From JBBPYR01 sp038199755 (GTDB lineage Bacteria; Chloroflexota; Ktedonobacteria; Ktedonobacterales; Ktedonobacteraceae): a stretch of DNA of 14,285 nucleotides. A program made the position numbers and the translations under genes. Under the pieces are notes generated by a model, which was given only the letters and a program-made list of their open reading frames with translations, was not told where the DNA came from and did not search any database. The DNA lies in assembly GCA_038199755.1 (NCBI GenBank), contig JBBPYR010000116.1, positions 1-14,285 of the forward strand. Reading direction: 5' to 3'. Positions within the stretch are counted from its first letter, which is position 1; every line of letters begins with the position of its first letter. Shown in pieces: positions 1-7,039 of the stretch.

Positions 1-48
1 CGCTATGAGGTGGTGCGAAAGCCCAAAAAGGTGCCCATTGAGGCCTAA
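1..48 (+). CDS. 3' end of an unidentified gene, possibly a transposase (partial)
   Basis: The frame is open from base 1 and gives RYEVVRKPKKVPIEA followed by TAA at 46-48. The tail is short, basic and proline-containing. Only 15 codons are visible, so no family can be assigned. Its position just outside the break in the AIPR gene suggests the C-terminus of an insertion-sequence transposase, with about 80-95 nt of non-coding element end between it and the junction. This is inference from position; the frame could be open by chance. Confidence 0.25.
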   Translation, partial: RYEVVRKPKKVPIEA

Positions 49-145
49 AGGGTCTGCGGTTTTCATCATTACCTCTGCTTTTCCGAGCATTTTGGCTTCT
101 TGCTTCAGTGGTCGGTTGCTTTTCTGTAGTCTAAACACCAACTAG
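1..145. mobile_element. Probable end of an insertion element interrupting the AIPR gene
   Basis: The AIPR reading frame loses family resemblance near position 145 and then runs through about a dozen unrelated codons to a stop at 105. In the opposite direction, an open frame from the window edge encodes a short basic tail and stops at 46-48. This is what is expected if an element whose transposase reads rightward inserted into the AIPR gene. The outer end would lie near 130-148, around the tagtctaaacacc sequence. Neither the second inverted repeat nor a target duplication is in the window, so the family cannot be named. An alternative is a simple recombination junction or assembly break at a repeat. 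Confidence 0.4.
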
Positions 146-1190
146 TAGCAAAAACCTTAAAAAGAACTTTTGTTTTATCATTCAATTTCCCCTTTTTTAA
201 TGCTTGATATAATGTCATAGAAGTTTGACATCCATTTACTATTTGTATGTTGTCAACTTTTATGAAAGGGGGGTTACCTGAATACATTAAAGTGAAACTA
301 TCACATGTTACGGTTACTCCGTTATTATAAAACCAGAAATATTCTGCTTCTGTATCGTCACTACATGTCCTTAATATCTCATCATTTACCGATTTTCTAT
401 TAGCAGTTTTTTTGTTCCCCAAAAAAGTTCTGACATTTTCTTCAAAAAGTCGTTCCCCATATTCTTCTACTATCTTTGCAAGTCCAACTCCCTCAACTAT
501 GCATACTGTTGATTTAATTGCTTTTGCTTCATACTGCAAATAAGAAGGTACATTCCATATAGAATAAATAGGAAGGTTAACATCTATACGACGTCTTTCC
601 TGTTGAATTTCATAAGAACGCTCTATTAATTCATCAACGCCCCATACTTTGAAGTTAAAACGAAAAAAATCTTTTCCGCCGTTATAAAGGCTTTCTGTGC
701 TTTGGACTTCTTGAAGAAAATCTGGTGCTAGCTTGTTTATATCTCCCTTAGCTACATAGTGCATTAAAACTTCTACATTTTTAGCTGTAATATTGCTTAG
801 TATCTCTCTTATTTCACCTATTTTTTGAACAAGAGATTCATTTGAAAGATTTTTATACTGCTCCTCAGGCCGTTCAAATATCCAAGAAAGAGCATCTCTC
901 ATTTGGACAACTACAGTTCCTTCGTATTTACTACTATTTTTAATCTGTACTAAATGAATCGTAACTAGCTCTTGAAGCTCTTCAATTCTTACGATATCAA
1001 TTTGTTTATCGCCGCTACCATCTACTACGTCTACCTCATAATCAGAGCCATCATCTTCTGTATTAAATAGCAATGCATAAGCAATATGCATAAATGCCTC
1101 ATCGTCATTAATACCTAAAATAGATGTGACATTTTTAATTCTGTCTTCTAGCATCTGTTTCCGCATTGCACTAGTAGCATGATTTGTCAT
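105..1190 (-). CDS. AIPR-family abortive-infection protein with nuclease-like N-terminus, 3' truncated
   Basis: Last gene of the minus-strand cassette. The start is the ATG at 1190: it has AAGGAG seven bases upstream (1198-1203) overlapping the stop codon of the preceding gene, whereas the longer frame to 1235 has no such site. It encodes 361 residues. Residues 57-84 (DGSGDKQID then VQIK) look like the catalytic core of a PD-(D/E)XK restriction-type nuclease. The AIPR signature follows: the RTFLG region near 254-258, FWFYNNGVTVTCD at 285-297 and IQIVNGCQT at 315-323. AIPR proteins are linked to abortive phage infection and are usually well over 500 residues. Here the family match stops near residue 349 and the last dozen residues look foreign, consistent with interruption by the element at the left edge. 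The AIPR call is firm; nuclease activity is inferred; function of this truncated copy is doubtful. Confidence 0.85.
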   Translation of the reverse strand: MTNHATSAMRKQMLEDRIKNVTSILGINDDEAFMHIAYALLFNTEDDGSDYEVDVVDGSGDKQIDIVRIEELQELVTIHLVQIKNSSKYEGTVVVQMRDALSWIFERPEEQYKNLSNESLVQKIGEIREILSNITAKNVEVLMHYVAKGDINKLAPDFLQEVQSTESLYNGGKDFFRFNFKVWGVDELIERSYEIQQERRRIDVNLPIYSIWNVPSYLQYEAKAIKSTVCIVEGVGLAKIVEEYGERLFEENVRTFLGNKKTANRKSVNDEILRTCSDDTEAEYFWFYNNGVTVTCDSFTLMYSGNPPFIKVDNIQIVNGCQTSMTLYQALKKGKLNDKTKVLFKVFATSWCLDYRKATDH

Positions 1191-1197
1191 TGTCTCG

Positions 1198-1203
1198 CTC
1201 CTT
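1198..1203 (-). promoter_or_regulatory. Shine-Dalgarno site fixing the AIPR start
   Basis: AAGGAG on the minus strand, seven bases before the ATG at 1190 and overlapping the TAA of the upstream gene (1202-1204). It decides the AIPR start in favour of 1190 over the longer reading frame, and indicates coupled translation with the gene before it. Confidence 0.75.
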
Positions 1204-1615
1204 AAAAATCGCTCAAAATTTTGACTAAGTTCCAAAGTGGTTGTCTGTATTCTCCTGTTAATGCATCATGTAGATCATAAATACCTGCATTTGCAAATTC
1301 TTCTGCTAGCGTCAATATTTCATTACGTTTGAGTAGGATATCCACATCTCCACTTTCAGCAATGGCAATTGCTTTAAGGAGAGGTATATCTACTTGAGTG
1401 TCAAATTGTGCCCACCGGAAGATCGTAATTTTTTTGGTGGCTAAGGGTCTCTTTTTATTTTGTTGAACACCTAAACAAACAGCCCACATAAATACATCTT
1501 TCATTGTTCGGAAGGGGATACTCTGTACATTGTTGCCATCTGTCAGTTGTTTGTAAATTTCGTGAGCACTCTCGTCAACTACTACCGTATCTCGATTGCT
1601 GATTTCGTCTGTCAC
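1202..1615 (-). CDS. Small protein resembling dnd system-associated protein 4
   Basis: About 137 residues if it starts at the GTG at 1615, whose G is shared with the TAG stop of the DndD-like gene (TAGTG) and which has a GGTG five bases upstream. A longer frame from a TTG at 1648 (148 residues) has no good ribosome site. The central part, PFRTMKDVFMWAVCLGVQQ followed by a run of Lys/Arg/Pro, resembles the small family annotated as 'dnd system-associated protein 4', found beside phosphorothioation genes. That family has no proven biochemical role. The rest looks mostly helical, with no membrane segment, signal peptide or catalytic motif. It sits between the DndD-like ATPase and AIPR with essentially no spacing, so it is likely an accessory subunit. 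The family call is from recognition of the motif, not a profile search. Confidence 0.6.
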   Translation of the reverse strand: MTDEISNRDTVVVDESAHEIYKQLTDGNNVQSIPFRTMKDVFMWAVCLGVQQNKKRPLATKKITIFRWAQFDTQVDIPLLKAIAIAESGDVDILLKRNEILTLAEEFANAGIYDLHDALTGEYRQPLWNLVKILSDF

Positions 1616-3564
1616 TATTGCACCAGCTTCTCCATGATCTTCGTACAACTCGTCTTTGTATCAAATATTAAGTAGTATTCAGCTCCAATATATGGTTTTA
1701 GATTTGCAAGAGCTTCTCCATGTAACTCTTCATCGGTTACGAGCAATACTAGTTGATCTGCTAAACCTGGTAAGTGCTCGGTTATATTGCTGCGAGGTTT
1801 AGATGATAGCCGACCAAAAGGCGTATCCATGACAAGAGGAGCTTCCTCTTCGCTAACTCTTGACATTGCGGTTATAAATGAGAGGCTTAGTACTTGACGT
1901 TCTCCTGCTGATAGCTCTGGTCGAGCTTGCTTGCCATATTGGTCAATTACCTCAAGGTTGAATTCCTCGTCTAAACGAACATCGCGAAAAGAGCTATCCT
2001 TCCATATAAGATGTTTAAAAATATCTTTTGTCTTAGCTTCTATCTTGACTCTCATATCATGTGCATATGTCTGATATATTTCCTTAATTGCATCTGCTGC
2101 TTGTTGAGCCAAATAAAGTTTTGTGCTCAAAAGCTTTTCTTTTTGTTCGTTTTTTCTGGCTTTAATAAGTTCTTTTTCTAGCAGGGCAACATTTCTATTT
2201 AAATTTTCGATACGCTCATTTATTGCCCCTAGTTCGTTACTAGCACTATTACTATCTGCAACAAAATCCTGTCGTTGCTTTTCCAAACGGCTTACTTCTT
2301 CTAGTGGAGAATCTTTGAGTTGCCGTCCAACATCATCAACTTCAGCCTCCAAATCTTTGATAATATCTACTAACTCGGCACGTCGCTTCATCCGTTGTAT
2401 AATGGCTTCTCTTTGTCTAATACCACGATGATCAAAGCTACGGAGAGCTGCATTTATTTCCATTACATCATCCCCTAATGCATCTGGAAGGGTAGCTTGT
2501 ATTAAGCCTAGTAAACGTGTATGTTCTGGACTGTCTTCTGTGAATGGTCGTCCGCAAATACATTTCATTTGAGCGAGGAGGTCTTGAATAAATTGCTGCC
2601 GAATATTGCTTGGAATCTCACCTCTTTCTCTCTTTTCATCTAGGATAGCTAAAGCTTTAGTAACTAGAGGGGTGGTGAGGGTGAAGTATGTTCCTGTTGC
2701 TACATCACGTATTTGATTTGTTATATCTTCTAGTTCTATACGGCGTTGCTTCAAGTCACGTTCAAGAAAATCACGTTTTTGTTGTAAAACTTTAGCATTT
2801 TGTATCTCTCGTAATCTCTGATCAATATCGTTGACCTTATGTAAAATTAAGTCCCTTTCAGCTTGTATCTCCACCTTTCTTAACTCATTAGTGTTTAAGT
2901 CCAAACGTGCTTTTTCATCCTTTAAAACAAGCAAACGTAGCTCGCTACTTGAGGTTTTCTTTAGCTCCTTACGATAATCGCTAGCAACTGCTTCCAGATG
3001 CTTTTGTCCGCGATCTAACGTTTCTAATTTAAATACCAAATATATTGCTTCTTTGACTTGTTTTGCTGATTCAGGTTTAGCAAAGTCATCAATTTTTTCC
3101 CCATCAAATAAAAAGTACATCCGAACGTTTGATGGTAGAATAGCATTTATCATTCCTATCGGGTTTTTAATACGTTCGTATTGACCATCACCATACATAC
3201 GTCCCATAATAAATTCGTCTTCATCTTCATATTGGATACTTTCATCGATCATCTTAATTCCACGACGAGAGCGTTTTACGATAAAACGTTCACCGTCGTG
3301 TACAAAGGATATTTCCACATACATATCCACTATTTCACTTACGTTAGCTTGGCTGATAGCTTCTTTACTAATTAGCTCTCCTACATTGCTGATATATTCC
3401 CTTCCATAAAGGCACCAATTAATAGCAAGAAAGAGAGAAGTTTTTCCTGCTCCATTTACACCGTGAATTATTGTGACTTTGCTCTGCTTATCTTTAGCAA
3501 ATTTTAAGCGTTGACGACCAAAGTACTGGCGAAAGTTCTCTAATATTATTTGGTCAAATTTCAT
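1615..3564 (-). CDS. dndD: DndD-family SMC-like ATPase
   Basis: 649 residues, about the normal length for DndD. It opens with ENFRQYFG, then a Walker A P-loop GVNGAGKTS (residues 35-43). FLFDGEKIDDFA (151-162) is typical of DndD. Charged coiled-coil stretches (about 185-285 and 390-480) flank a cysteine hook CICGRPF (335-341), probably a zinc-hook or turn. The ABC signature is LSAGERQ (551-557), and Walker B plus D-loop is LVMDTPFGRLS (577-587). DndD is the Rad50/SMC-like ATPase of DNA phosphorothioation, thought to handle or nick DNA for sulfur insertion. The ATG at 3564 overlaps the upstream stop as ATGA and has AGGAG nine bases before it. No dndA, B, C or E is in the window, so this DndD-like ATPase may serve a restriction or sensing role. 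SbcC/RecN-like relatives are a less likely reading. Confidence 0.8.
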   Translation of the reverse strand: MKFDQIILENFRQYFGRQRLKFAKDKQSKVTIIHGVNGAGKTSLFLAINWCLYGREYISNVGELISKEAISQANVSEIVDMYVEISFVHDGERFIVKRSRRGIKMIDESIQYEDEDEFIMGRMYGDGQYERIKNPIGMINAILPSNVRMYFLFDGEKIDDFAKPESAKQVKEAIYLVFKLETLDRGQKHLEAVASDYRKELKKTSSSELRLLVLKDEKARLDLNTNELRKVEIQAERDLILHKVNDIDQRLREIQNAKVLQQKRDFLERDLKQRRIELEDITNQIRDVATGTYFTLTTPLVTKALAILDEKRERGEIPSNIRQQFIQDLLAQMKCICGRPFTEDSPEHTRLLGLIQATLPDALGDDVMEINAALRSFDHRGIRQREAIIQRMKRRAELVDIIKDLEAEVDDVGRQLKDSPLEEVSRLEKQRQDFVADSNSASNELGAINERIENLNRNVALLEKELIKARKNEQKEKLLSTKLYLAQQAADAIKEIYQTYAHDMRVKIEAKTKDIFKHLIWKDSSFRDVRLDEEFNLEVIDQYGKQARPELSAGERQVLSLSFITAMSRVSEEEAPLVMDTPFGRLSSKPRSNITEHLPGLADQLVLLVTDEELHGEALANLKPYIGAEYYLIFDTKTSCTKIMEKLVQ

Positions 3565-3773
3565 TCAAACAAGCTCCTACCCTCTTCGTCAATCTTATCT
3601 ACACGATCTACTTCTTTAGAGGCTAAGCGAGACACAATAGTATCGATTTGATCTTTGATATGAGGACTTTTCATCGATATGTATGCTTGCTCTAAAGATA
3701 AGACTTCTGAAATGAGTGATTGAATTGCAGGGTCATATGAAGTGAACAATTGATTCAAACGCTCTCTAAGCAT
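3561..3773 (-). CDS. 70-residue helical protein of unknown function
   Basis: Small acidic/amphipathic protein, predicted mainly helical, with no Cys, no membrane segment and no known motif that I recognise. The start ATG at 3773 is preceded by a strong AGGAGG site immediately after the helicase stop codon; the TAG is part of the same string. Its own TGA overlaps the ATG of the DndD-like gene in an ATGA arrangement. The strong ribosome site and the two tight junctions argue that it is a real gene in a fixed stoichiometry with its neighbours, probably a linker or regulatory subunit between helicase and ATPase. It does not resemble DndE, which is longer and has a different conserved core. Confidence 0.75.
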   Translation of the reverse strand: MLRERLNQLFTSYDPAIQSLISEVLSLEQAYISMKSPHIKDQIDTIVSRLASKEVDRVDKIDEEGRSLFE

Positions 3774-3782
3774 TTTCTCCTC

Positions 3783-5858
3783 CTAGAAATCCATTAATCC
3801 GTATCGCTTCGCAATATCCCAAATTACATCTAGTGCTTGATGTTTGTTCTGTGCTAAATTAGCAAATTCCTTGAACCGTTGAAGTTCTTTGCGGATTATG
3901 CTACGCTCTGACTCAAAAGTAGGAGAAGCTCGTAAATTTGTACTACTAGCTGGCGGTACAGCTATCAGATCATGGATGTAGGAATACTCTTTGCCAGGAG
4001 CTTTACGCAGGATGCGTCCGCGCCTTTGAATAAATTCGCGTGGATTGCTACTACTGGCTAGGAAATATGCTGTGTGGGTGTTAGGCACGTCTACTCCTTC
4101 ATCCAAGCACTTCATTGCTACTAAAGCTTGAAGCTTTTTATGAGCAAAATCTGTTAATAAGTGCTGCCGCTCTTTAGCACTTTCTTCCGCTGTAAAACGA
4201 TGTACACGTAATCCTTTTCCTAATCCCAGAAGTCGAAGCACATCATCAATTTGTTCTGGAGAGCAATAGAACAATGTATGACTCATATCGCTTTGATTAT
4301 CTATCAAATCTAACAAAGTCGATAGTTTATTTTCTGCATTATTCAGTAATTTAGCCCTGCGAATAAGTAGCATTTCTAGTGCTTGATGCTTCTGTATATC
4401 CTTCTGATGTGCTAATTTAGCAATCCGCAAAGATAATTCTTGGTACTGATCTAACTCCTCATCAGTAAGAGATACTAAATGTGGGTAATAGTAGTAAGGT
4501 GTTAAACTTACGCCAATGGCCTTCTCTAAAGGAAAAGAGAAGACAGTTTCTCCGAAATATTCACGGAGTGCGAGTGATCCGGAGTCGTCAAACCACCGAT
4601 CAGGTGTTGCCGATAGCGCAAGCCGAAATGGTATGTGTTCTGGATAGTTCAAACGGCTTCGTTCTGCTCCGAGATGATGTGCTTCATCAGCTAAAAATAA
4701 TGATGGGCCTTTTAGTCGTGAAATACTTTCTTGAAAATCGGTGTTAATGAAAGTTGCGTGGGTGGTAATAACGGAAATAAAGTTGCGATAGCCAGCATTG
4801 TATTCCATAATTTGATGATTTAAGTCATGTAACCAGCTTGTCTTGCTTTTGTATGCCAGAATTGGTCTGTAACCAAAAGCTTTTGCCTCATTATGCCATT
4901 GGTCAACTAAATGCTGATAAGGGACTGCGATAATTATGGCTAAACGCTCTTCGTGTTCATAGAGATAGGTTGAAGCGGCTAACGAGGTAATTGTTTTTCC
5001 TGTTCCCGTTGCCATTTCTAACAGTCCTCGGCATTGATGAGCAAACCAAGCTTCAATTGCCTCCTTCTGATAGTCACGTAATGACAAATTGGAAGGGATT
5101 GCAGGATGAGAGGGGCTGTACATAGATACAGTTTCATGAACATGACGACGCTTAACCCATTCTGGCTCTTTATAGGGGCGTGTATCTGCACGTAAGCGTA
5201 ATATCTGTTCACGAGCTGCCTCTGGCAAGTCATATACTCTCACATTGGGTTCGTCGTTATTCCATAGACGTTCGAAACGCTCTGTTATTTGTTGTACTAT
5301 TGAGGAAAATTTAGGTTCCCAAGATTGAAATATTGTAATCGATTCAAAATTTCGTGTGCCCTGGATACTGTCATTATAAGAGCCATTAAAGGCAACTTGA
5401 TTTCCCTCTGCATCCGTGAATGCACCGAATTTGTCGTGAAAATCACCTTGATCTAGTTTCTCCTGGGGTACAGCAAGCTTAAAAGTAATGATTTCATCGG
5501 CAACCATCCACGCTAGGGCTGATAAAACGTCTTTTTCTATACCTTCGTTTAATGTAGCGATATTACGCTTCAACGCCATGCGTAATGTAAAATCTTCTCG
5601 TGCAGCATCGCCCATTTGTAGTGCTTGCCAGTCGCTCTCTGCTAGAATAGGACTGGTGATCCAGCGGGCTTTCCCGCCATTGTTTGCGAATGCGGTCATT
5701 CCTCCACTGTTAATACGCAGCCAGCCAGAGCTAAAAAAGCCTACTCCACGATCATAATGTGTTGAGAGGGAAAGCAAAGGGTTAAAAAATTCTGTAGTAA
5801 GATCATTCTTCGCAGTATCCATGACAGTGGGTATGCTCAAATCTTGTAGTGAACCCAT
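3783..5858 (-). CDS. PLD-family nuclease fused to DEAH superfamily-2 helicase
   Basis: 691 residues, first gene of the cassette. The N-terminal part carries one phospholipase-D-type motif: H141-x-K143 (HDKFGAF), followed by NGSYND (158-163) and a Glu at 172. PLD nucleases of this type usually work as dimers with one motif per chain. The SF2 helicase core follows: RDYQKEAI (Q-motif region, 261-268), Walker A ATGTGKT (283-289), DEAH (391-394), LSATPDR (415-421), CLDEGVDVP (584-592) and the arginine-finger motif QRRGRILRK (611-619). All key residues are present, so a working DNA translocase-nuclease is expected. The start ATG at 5858 has AAAGG five bases upstream. Such fusions are common in restriction-like defence loci, and some are linked to dnd clusters as candidate restriction enzymes. 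Domain calls are firm; a restriction role is inferred. Confidence 0.9.
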   Translation of the reverse strand: MGSLQDLSIPTVMDTAKNDLTTEFFNPLLSLSTHYDRGVGFFSSGWLRINSGGMTAFANNGGKARWITSPILAESDWQALQMGDAAREDFTLRMALKRNIATLNEGIEKDVLSALAWMVADEIITFKLAVPQEKLDQGDFHDKFGAFTDAEGNQVAFNGSYNDSIQGTRNFESITIFQSWEPKFSSIVQQITERFERLWNNDEPNVRVYDLPEAAREQILRLRADTRPYKEPEWVKRRHVHETVSMYSPSHPAIPSNLSLRDYQKEAIEAWFAHQCRGLLEMATGTGKTITSLAASTYLYEHEERLAIIIAVPYQHLVDQWHNEAKAFGYRPILAYKSKTSWLHDLNHQIMEYNAGYRNFISVITTHATFINTDFQESISRLKGPSLFLADEAHHLGAERSRLNYPEHIPFRLALSATPDRWFDDSGSLALREYFGETVFSFPLEKAIGVSLTPYYYYPHLVSLTDEELDQYQELSLRIAKLAHQKDIQKHQALEMLLIRRAKLLNNAENKLSTLLDLIDNQSDMSHTLFYCSPEQIDDVLRLLGLGKGLRVHRFTAEESAKERQHLLTDFAHKKLQALVAMKCLDEGVDVPNTHTAYFLASSSNPREFIQRRGRILRKAPGKEYSYIHDLIAVPPASSTNLRASPTFESERSIIRKELQRFKEFANLAQNKHQALDVIWDIAKRYGLMDF

Positions 5859-6267
5859 ATCCGCCTTTCTCTGCTTGTGAGTTAGCCCATCTAAATGATC
5901 TTGTTTTCTGTGGATCTGTGGTACTTCTCAGGAAGCGTGTTGATAGCGATTATTATACTATATACTTTGCAATTTTTAAAGTCAACAAAAGCGAAATGAG
6001 CTTGAAATTCTTAATTGTTACACAATAACTTGTCAATAGATAGGCCTAAGTGGTGGCTATGTTTCCTTTATCATTTCTCCAGTTATCTTTCTTCTACATG
6101 TACTGGTTGATTCTGCTTTGAACACGGCGACGGTGTTTGTGTGGTGTTGTCAACAGAATTGGTATAGAGAAATGGAGGCTAGAGCTGGATAAGTAACCAG
6201 CAAGAACCACCATGCTCTTCAAGACGCCGACTCATAGGATTGGTTACACATAGTGAAGGTATCCATC
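5859..6267. other. Intergenic spacer between the cassette and the lipoprotein gene
   Basis: About 410 bases without a credible gene. It holds the cassette promoter and leader (5859-5985), then AT-rich sequence to about 6120 and a more mixed stretch to 6267. A small interrupted palindrome (AACAC ggcgacg GTGTT, about 6120-6137) is not followed by a T run, so it is not a convincing terminator. Base composition changes here from AT-rich to the richer GC of the right-hand genes. Confidence 0.5.
5957..5985 (-). promoter_or_regulatory. Sigma70-type promoter for the defence-like cassette
   Basis: On the minus strand the sequence reads TTGACT (5980-5985), a 17-bp AT-rich spacer, then TATAGT (5957-5962), immediately followed by a second near-consensus TATAAT. 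Spacing is optimal and it points into the helicase gene, leaving a leader of roughly 90 nt. The -10 area contains a short direct repeat (TATAC-TA-TATAC on the plus strand) that could be an operator, but this is weak. It is the best promoter match noticed in the window. Confidence 0.6.
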
Positions 6268-6741
6268 TTAGTTAAAGGGGAGACGCATATGTACCTGATT
6301 TTGTCCTTGCTGATAGCAGGCAAATTCTAGATGTTGTCCCGCTCCCATCATTGATGAGGAAAAGGTGTAGTCAAACATCATGGTTTGTCCTGGTTTGATG
6401 GTGTTGCTCATGAATAACGCCGCCTGCTGTTGCTGTTTCTGCGTCATATGGTCCATTGCTTGCTCGCGATCTTGCGACATCATCGCGAACGTATAAGGTT
6501 GATGCCCCTTGTTGGTCACCACGTAGTGATACGCTGTTCCAGAAGCAACCGTCATCATGGATGACTCAATCCTATCGTCAAACAGACTCACGGAGACTGT
6601 CTGCACACCTGTAGGAGATGCCTGTCCAGGTTGAGCATTGTTTGCGGGTGTCTGACTAGAGGGTGTGGTAACACTTCCGCAAGCTGTCAACAAGGCCAGG
6701 ATGCCAACGAGGAAGATTCCTAACGTTAATCGATATTTCAT
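6268..6741 (-). CDS. Secreted lipoprotein with degenerate cupredoxin-like domain
   Basis: 157 residues. The N-terminus has a basic start, a hydrophobic core and a lipobox LTAC with Cys21, so it should be exported and lipid-anchored outside the membrane. A Thr/Ser/Pro/Gln linker (22-46) follows, then a beta-rich domain of about 105 residues. The pattern VTNKGHQPYTF (75-85) and FACYQQGQNQVHM (140-152) fits the two metal-ligand loops of cupredoxins. However, the first ligand His position is Tyr83 and the second is Gln147; only Cys142 and Met152 remain. Methionine is unusually common (about 13). It could bind Cu(I) in another way, or be a structural descendant of a copper protein. Only a weak ribosome site (GGAAAG, somewhat far) is seen. 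The lipoprotein call is firm; the cupredoxin fold is moderately supported. Confidence 0.75.
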   Translation of the reverse strand: MKYRLTLGIFLVGILALLTACGSVTTPSSQTPANNAQPGQASPTGVQTVSVSLFDDRIESSMMTVASGTAYHYVVTNKGHQPYTFAMMSQDREQAMDHMTQKQQQQAALFMSNTIKPGQTMMFDYTFSSSMMGAGQHLEFACYQQGQNQVHMRLPFN

Positions 6742-6964
6742 TATATTTCTGCTTTCCGCTACTTGAATTAGTCGACAGTCCGAACCTCTCTAGAGTATCG
6801 CGCACTCACATCACGGCTTCATCACAGTCCCTCAAAGCCCTGTCACGACGACATCTCAGTGTGTATCGCAAGGGATACTTTTACTAGGTGTAACCAATCA
6901 TGGGTCTTCCGCGCTTTTGATGACAAGGGAATGAGGAAGCAGAAAGAGGTTTTTTCGCTGCTGC

Positions 6965-6992
6965 TTTTGAGTCGAGCATGGTGCTGTATACT
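6965..6992 (+). promoter_or_regulatory. Possible promoter for the luciferase-like gene
   Basis: TTTTGA (6965-6970), 16-bp spacer, TATACT (6987-6992), giving a leader of about 40 nt before the ATG at 7040. The -10 element is good and the -35 poor, so this is tentative. The rest of the 298-bp divergent spacer between 6742 and 7039 shows nothing clear. Confidence 0.3.
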
Positions 6993-7039
6993 TTGAATGT
7001 TGGATTTCAAATGAGATTTTTTCTAAAAGGGAGGACTGT

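Noticed and set aside
2123..2431. 102-codon plus-strand open frame inside the DndD-like gene
   Set aside because: Ser/Phe-rich translation typical of the antisense of a charged coiled coil; no start signal.
3561..3773. The small gene being DndE
   Set aside because: Too short, and lacks the conserved core expected of DndE; position alone is not enough.
6120..6137. AACAC/GTGTT hairpin as a terminator
   Set aside because: Only five paired bases and no following T run on either strand.
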